Source: Coriaria nepalensis (taxonomy: Eukaryota; Streptophyta; Magnoliopsida; Cucurbitales; Coriariaceae). From it: 64,000 nt of DNA. Below, in pieces: positions 59,932-64,000 of the stretch (the stretch's first letter is position 1; each line of letters opens with the position of its first letter). Below the pieces are notes generated by a model. The model worked only from the letters and a program-made list of their open reading frames with translations, was not told the DNA's origin and ran no database searches. Location: positions 751,501-815,500 of the forward strand of contig CP114498.1 in the NCBI GenBank assembly GCA_027186245.1, in the 5' to 3' direction. A program made the translations under genes and the position numbers.

Positions 59932-62900
59932 ATGTTTAATGGAATGATGGATCCGGAGTTGATGAAATTGGCTCAGGAACAAATGAGCCGTATGTCACCT
60001 GCCGACTTCGCTAGGATACAGGAACAGGTTCTCTTCTTATATCCGGACTTGCTTTGTCTCTGTTGGATTCATCTTTAATTTCCCAGTGATCTCTGTTTCT
60101 CCGAAATATCTAATGGATACGCTTTCTTTTTTTTTGGTGGATGCATGCTCATTCTGGGTTGGTTTTCGTTTTCTTAAGAAATTTAGATGTGGCCGTATAC
60201 ATGATGTTAGTATTTGTTGATTTATCACTTGGACGTACTACCTGTGTTGTTTCAAATCTGCATTGTGAAAGCTATGACTATGGAGGATTGGATGGGTTGA
60301 ATTGTTTGGGTTTTATTTGGGTTAGAGTTTCAAATTGGAGTTCGGGTAAGTTTGAATCTAAGCATACTGAATTTTGATTGGATGCTTAGATAAACTGGAT
60401 CTTGCATTTGTATCATAGAGGGTCATGGACTACGAGTTTCAATGGCTAGACCTAATGAACCGTAAGCACTGTACCTTTTAAGATACTCGAACTCTAACTG
60501 CAATTAGTATGGCTTACCAGATTTTAACTGGAAATGGGTCATAACTCATATTCAATTTATTTCGCAACTTAAATTTTCTCTGCGAAGCGGATTTTTATTC
60601 CTTTTACGTGTTTAGTTCCTCACAAGTGGTCATCTCATGGCTTTTTGACTGTCATCATATGTGTGGGCATTTCAGATGATGGCTAATCCGGACTTGATGA
60701 AGATGGCCTCTGAGAGCATGAAGAACATGCGGCCAGAAGACTTGAGACATGCTGCAGAGCAGTTGAAAGGTACCTGTCCAGAGGAAATGGCTGAGATTGG
60801 CGAGAAAATGGCTAGTGCATCCCCTGAAGAACTTGCAGCTATGCGTGCTCGTGTTGATGGACAGATTAATTACGAATTGAATGCAGCTGAGATGTTGAAG
60901 AAACAGGTAACTATATATATTTTGTCTCAATGTCATTTTGAAACTTGAAACCCACTGTCACTGATGAATTGAGGAAATTTTTTAAGCTGGTATCTTAGTG
61001 GATGATTAATGGAACACTCTAGTGAAAGGGACGTGTTGTGAAGCATTTAATTGTTTGGAGGGATTTTCTTATACAACTCAGGATTAAAATCCATCAAATG
61101 CTACAGTGCATGAAACTGTATGAGAAGAAAAATCAGTGAAGCAACATATTTGTAAGCTCAATATATCCAGCTCTCTATAACTTCAATATTAGTCAGATTT
61201 TCTACTTTCGAGGAGCAACTATTTGTTGACAGAGGGGTGAGAGAAGATGGATGGTGAATTATTGGAGTTCGTTTGAAAATATAATTCATACTAAGCTCAT
61301 GGGTGTGTAATTGTGTAATCAGTTCATCGAAGCTAAGGAAGAGTTAATTTCAAAATTATCAACTCTAGTTCATGATTTTAATGACAAATATTGCTTCTAC
61401 CACGCATATATATTGATTTCATGTTGATTCTTGGGCAGGGGAACGAGTTTCATAGACAGGGGCGTTTCGATGATGCCCTAGAGAAGTATCTTTTTGTAAG
61501 TATACTAGACGGACGTGTCAATGTTTGTTTCATTTTTCTCGAGAAGGGCAAAAATTATCCATCTCAGTTGTGAAATTCTGATTCTTTCTACATGAAATCT
61601 CAGGCAAAGAAAAATCTAAAAGGGATTCCATCTTCCAGAGGCAGTACACTTCTGTTAGCATGCTCCCTGAATCTGATGTCGTGTTACTTGAAAACAAGGC
61701 AGTATCATGAGTGCATAGAGGAAGGTTCTGAGGTAGGGAGAATATATTTCCTCTTATAATGTGATACTAGAAAATGCTGTCAGTTATGAAGTTGAATGTG
61801 TGCTCACACTTACTCAAGATGGACATTTCCTTATCCCATCCTTTTGTCTGGAGAATTTATAATTGTGCTCATTCCTTTTTGGTAAATAATGATTTATTGA
61901 AGAGTTTGTGCTTATTTTGAGATAATTTTATTCTATTGCTTCAGGTCCTAGCATATGATGCAAAGAATGTAAAAGCTCTATACCGAAGAGGTCAAGCATA
62001 TAAAGAACTAGGTCAATTCCAAGTACGTTTTTTTTTTTTTTGGGTATTATTTTAGTCACTGAATACATTACCCTTCTAAAATATGTTTGGTGTACACAAG
62101 TCTGCTAATATGCATCTGTAATTGATCGACTCTCTGATTAGCACAGAAAGCTGTCTCAGATTTGACCAACGCGCTTGAAGTAACTCCTGATGATGAAACT
62201 GTTGCAGATGTTTTAAGGTATTATTTCTTTCTTTTGTGTGAATTGAGGTAGGGGAGAATATTGTAGTAGATAGAATGTAGTGAAAATTGAAATATAGGCA
62301 ATGCATATTGGTAAATGGGCTGTGGAACTTGTCAACCAATGAGTCTTAGTCCCCATGTTGGATTCTGTTTTATCACTGATCATATTTGTTCGAGTATATG
62401 ATTATTAAATTTTTCACTCATCTCAAGTGATCAAGTTGCTTGATTGTAATATTCATCTGTAATTGTCACAGGGATGCCAAGGAGCAGTTGGCCAAAGAAG
62501 GTGGCGAGGTTGCATTTCAAAGTATGTTCCTGTAGCCATTTTAGTTTTCATTTCTCTGTTTTCTACTTGTTTGATTGGGGAAAAAATTAGAAAGAAAAAA
62601 AGAAAGTGGGTGTCTAAGTCAGTTAAGAGTTACACTAGTCAATTACGGGCCAGGTTAGCAAATATCTGACATCTGACTTTTGTTCTGTAGAAATTCGAAT
62701 CGAAGAAATAACTGAAGAAGAAGATACTGAGTCTACGGAAAATGATAAAGGTTCCTTCAGAGAATGTTCCACTGCTCAGCTACAAGAAACTACTGAGCCT
62801 TCTAAAAGTCAAAGTACAGTCACGAATGGAAGGCAGAATTTCATGTCAAATGCTGCTCCTAACTCCTCATCTGCTTCAAGTTCTGGAAAATTTGGAGAGA

Positions 62901-64000
62901 TTCCTCCTGACATGGTCAAAACTGCCTCAAGTATGATTAATAACATGTCACCTGAAGAACTTCAAAAGATGGTCAAAATGGCTACATCGTTACAGGGTGC
63001 GAACTCATATCTTGGGGGTGGTTCTTCTGCAGGTTCAAATTTTGACAGTCAAAATTTGACACCTGAGATACTTAAAATGGCAACCAATGTGATGGGCACA
63101 ATGTCACCTGAGGAACTTCAGAAGATGTTTGAAATGGCCTCATCTTTGAAAGGGACAGACAGAATTCCAAAGGCAGCTGCAAAAAGTGAAAATGGTTTGA
63201 GTTCAGACTTCGGATTACCCGAAACCTTAAAAGCTGCAGCTAATGGAACTGGTTTAGTAGGTGAAACTTCTACTGCTCAGTCAACCTTCGCAAACTCAAG
63301 TGTTGATTTACAGGAACAGATGAGAAATCAAATGAAAGATCCTGCAATGCGTCAGGTGTGTGAATTTTACAAGCCAAGTTTAAAAGATGTTTTATTTTTA
63401 AATTTCCCAATTCAAAAGTATGGGTTTCTGTTGCTAATCCCCAACCGGAATACTATTATCATTAGAATGTTAGATATGTTCCATTATTCTTGAATAAAGG
63501 TTGTTTCATCTCATGCATCTGCAAGTCTCTTATTGTCTTCTGTGGATGTTGTTTGGAAGATGTTTTCATCGATGATGAAAAATATGAGTCCTGACATGAT
63601 GGCAAACATGAGCGAACAATTTGGTTTGAAGGTTTCTCAGGAAGATGCTGCTAAAGTTCAGCAAGCCATGTCCTCTTTATCACCCGAGGACTTGGATAGA
63701 ATGGTACCTCACTTAATCAGTCTCACCCTTGAATTACTTTTTTATTTGTCACGTATCTAATGGTCTTGGTTGTATATAATAATATATATTATATGAAGTG
63801 AATTTCCGCAAGTTTGAGAATTGGACTTTAACGAGCTTGCTTGAATACATAGCTTTGAATACAGTCATAGTTGGACTAGGTTCTACATTTAATGTTGACT
63901 GATATACGAACTGTTCATGCAGATGAATTGGGCAGATAAGATTCAAAGAGGGGTGGAAGGCGCTAAAAGGACAAAGAGATGGCTTCTAGGAAGGCCCGGT
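59932..64000 (+). CDS. OEP61: Outer envelope protein 61 (TPR7), partial at the right edge
   Basis: Ten exons are visible (59932-60027, 60676-60906, 61439-61495, 61604-61732, 61945-62022, 62147-62217, 62472-62521, 62691-63355, 63560-63703, 63923-64000), giving 533 residues before the window ends. The N-terminus, [19 protein letters not shown], is Met-rich. Residues ~105-225 form three TPR repeats ([55 protein letters not shown]), a clamp that in Arabidopsis OEP61/TPR7 binds Hsp70. Behind it are Met-rich repeats (PEELQKM appears twice; MSPDMMANM). The usual C-terminal membrane anchor lies beyond 64000. The protein is reported at the ER and chloroplast outer envelope as a chaperone docking receptor for preproteins. 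The exon 9 acceptor (TTGGAAG) is weak but keeps the family sequence. Confidence 0.93.

Overview
This window is nuclear DNA from a flowering plant, most likely a eudicot. The evidence is the many short introns with GT-AG (and a few GC-AG) borders, AT-rich intergenic DNA full of microsatellites, and gene families limited to or typical of land plants (IQM calmodulin-binding proteins, Tousled kinase, UBP12/13, plant kinesin-12, the chloroplast envelope TPR protein OEP61). I cannot name the species. All exon borders were worked out by hand from splice sites, reading phase and remembered family conservation; none has transcript support.

Layout. Positions 3-89 hold the last codons of an unidentified plus-strand gene, followed by about 3 kb of AT-rich DNA. 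An IQM-family gene (8 coding exons) lies at 3708-6230 and a GH3 beta-glucosidase gene (9 exons) at 8723-11656. Two gene relics follow: a short GH3 piece near 11.8 kb and a CRR42/DUF3148-like piece near 12.3 kb. On the minus strand are a Tousled-like kinase (16 exons, 13130-18320) and a CCHC zinc-knuckle protein (8 exons, 19273-21901). A 4.2 kb gene-free stretch contains hairpin repeats and a foldback element of about 890 bp.

The plus strand then carries UBP12/13 (32 exons, 26155-36266), a small plastid-type DnaJ zinc-finger protein (37078-38459), and a kinesin-12 gene (22 exons, 39493-53199). Intron 7 of the kinesin gene contains a structurally complete Ty1/copia retrotransposon in antisense orientation (42488-47543) with a decayed gag-pol. 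After it come the mitochondrial ribosomal protein S29/DAP3 gene (53818-56482), a truncated Listerin (LTN1) C-terminus with a nonsense codon (57986-59149), and an OEP61 gene that runs off the right edge (from 59932).

The genes are housekeeping functions with their own promoters: signalling, cell-wall hydrolysis, chromatin and cell-cycle kinase activity, RNA binding, deubiquitination, plastid biogenesis, cytokinesis, mitochondrial translation and plastid protein import. I see no operon-like or pathway cluster. The most interesting material is structural: the intronic retroelement, the orphan RING remnant with a perfect inverted repeat next to its breakpoint, the foldback element, gene relics, and several GC-AG introns.
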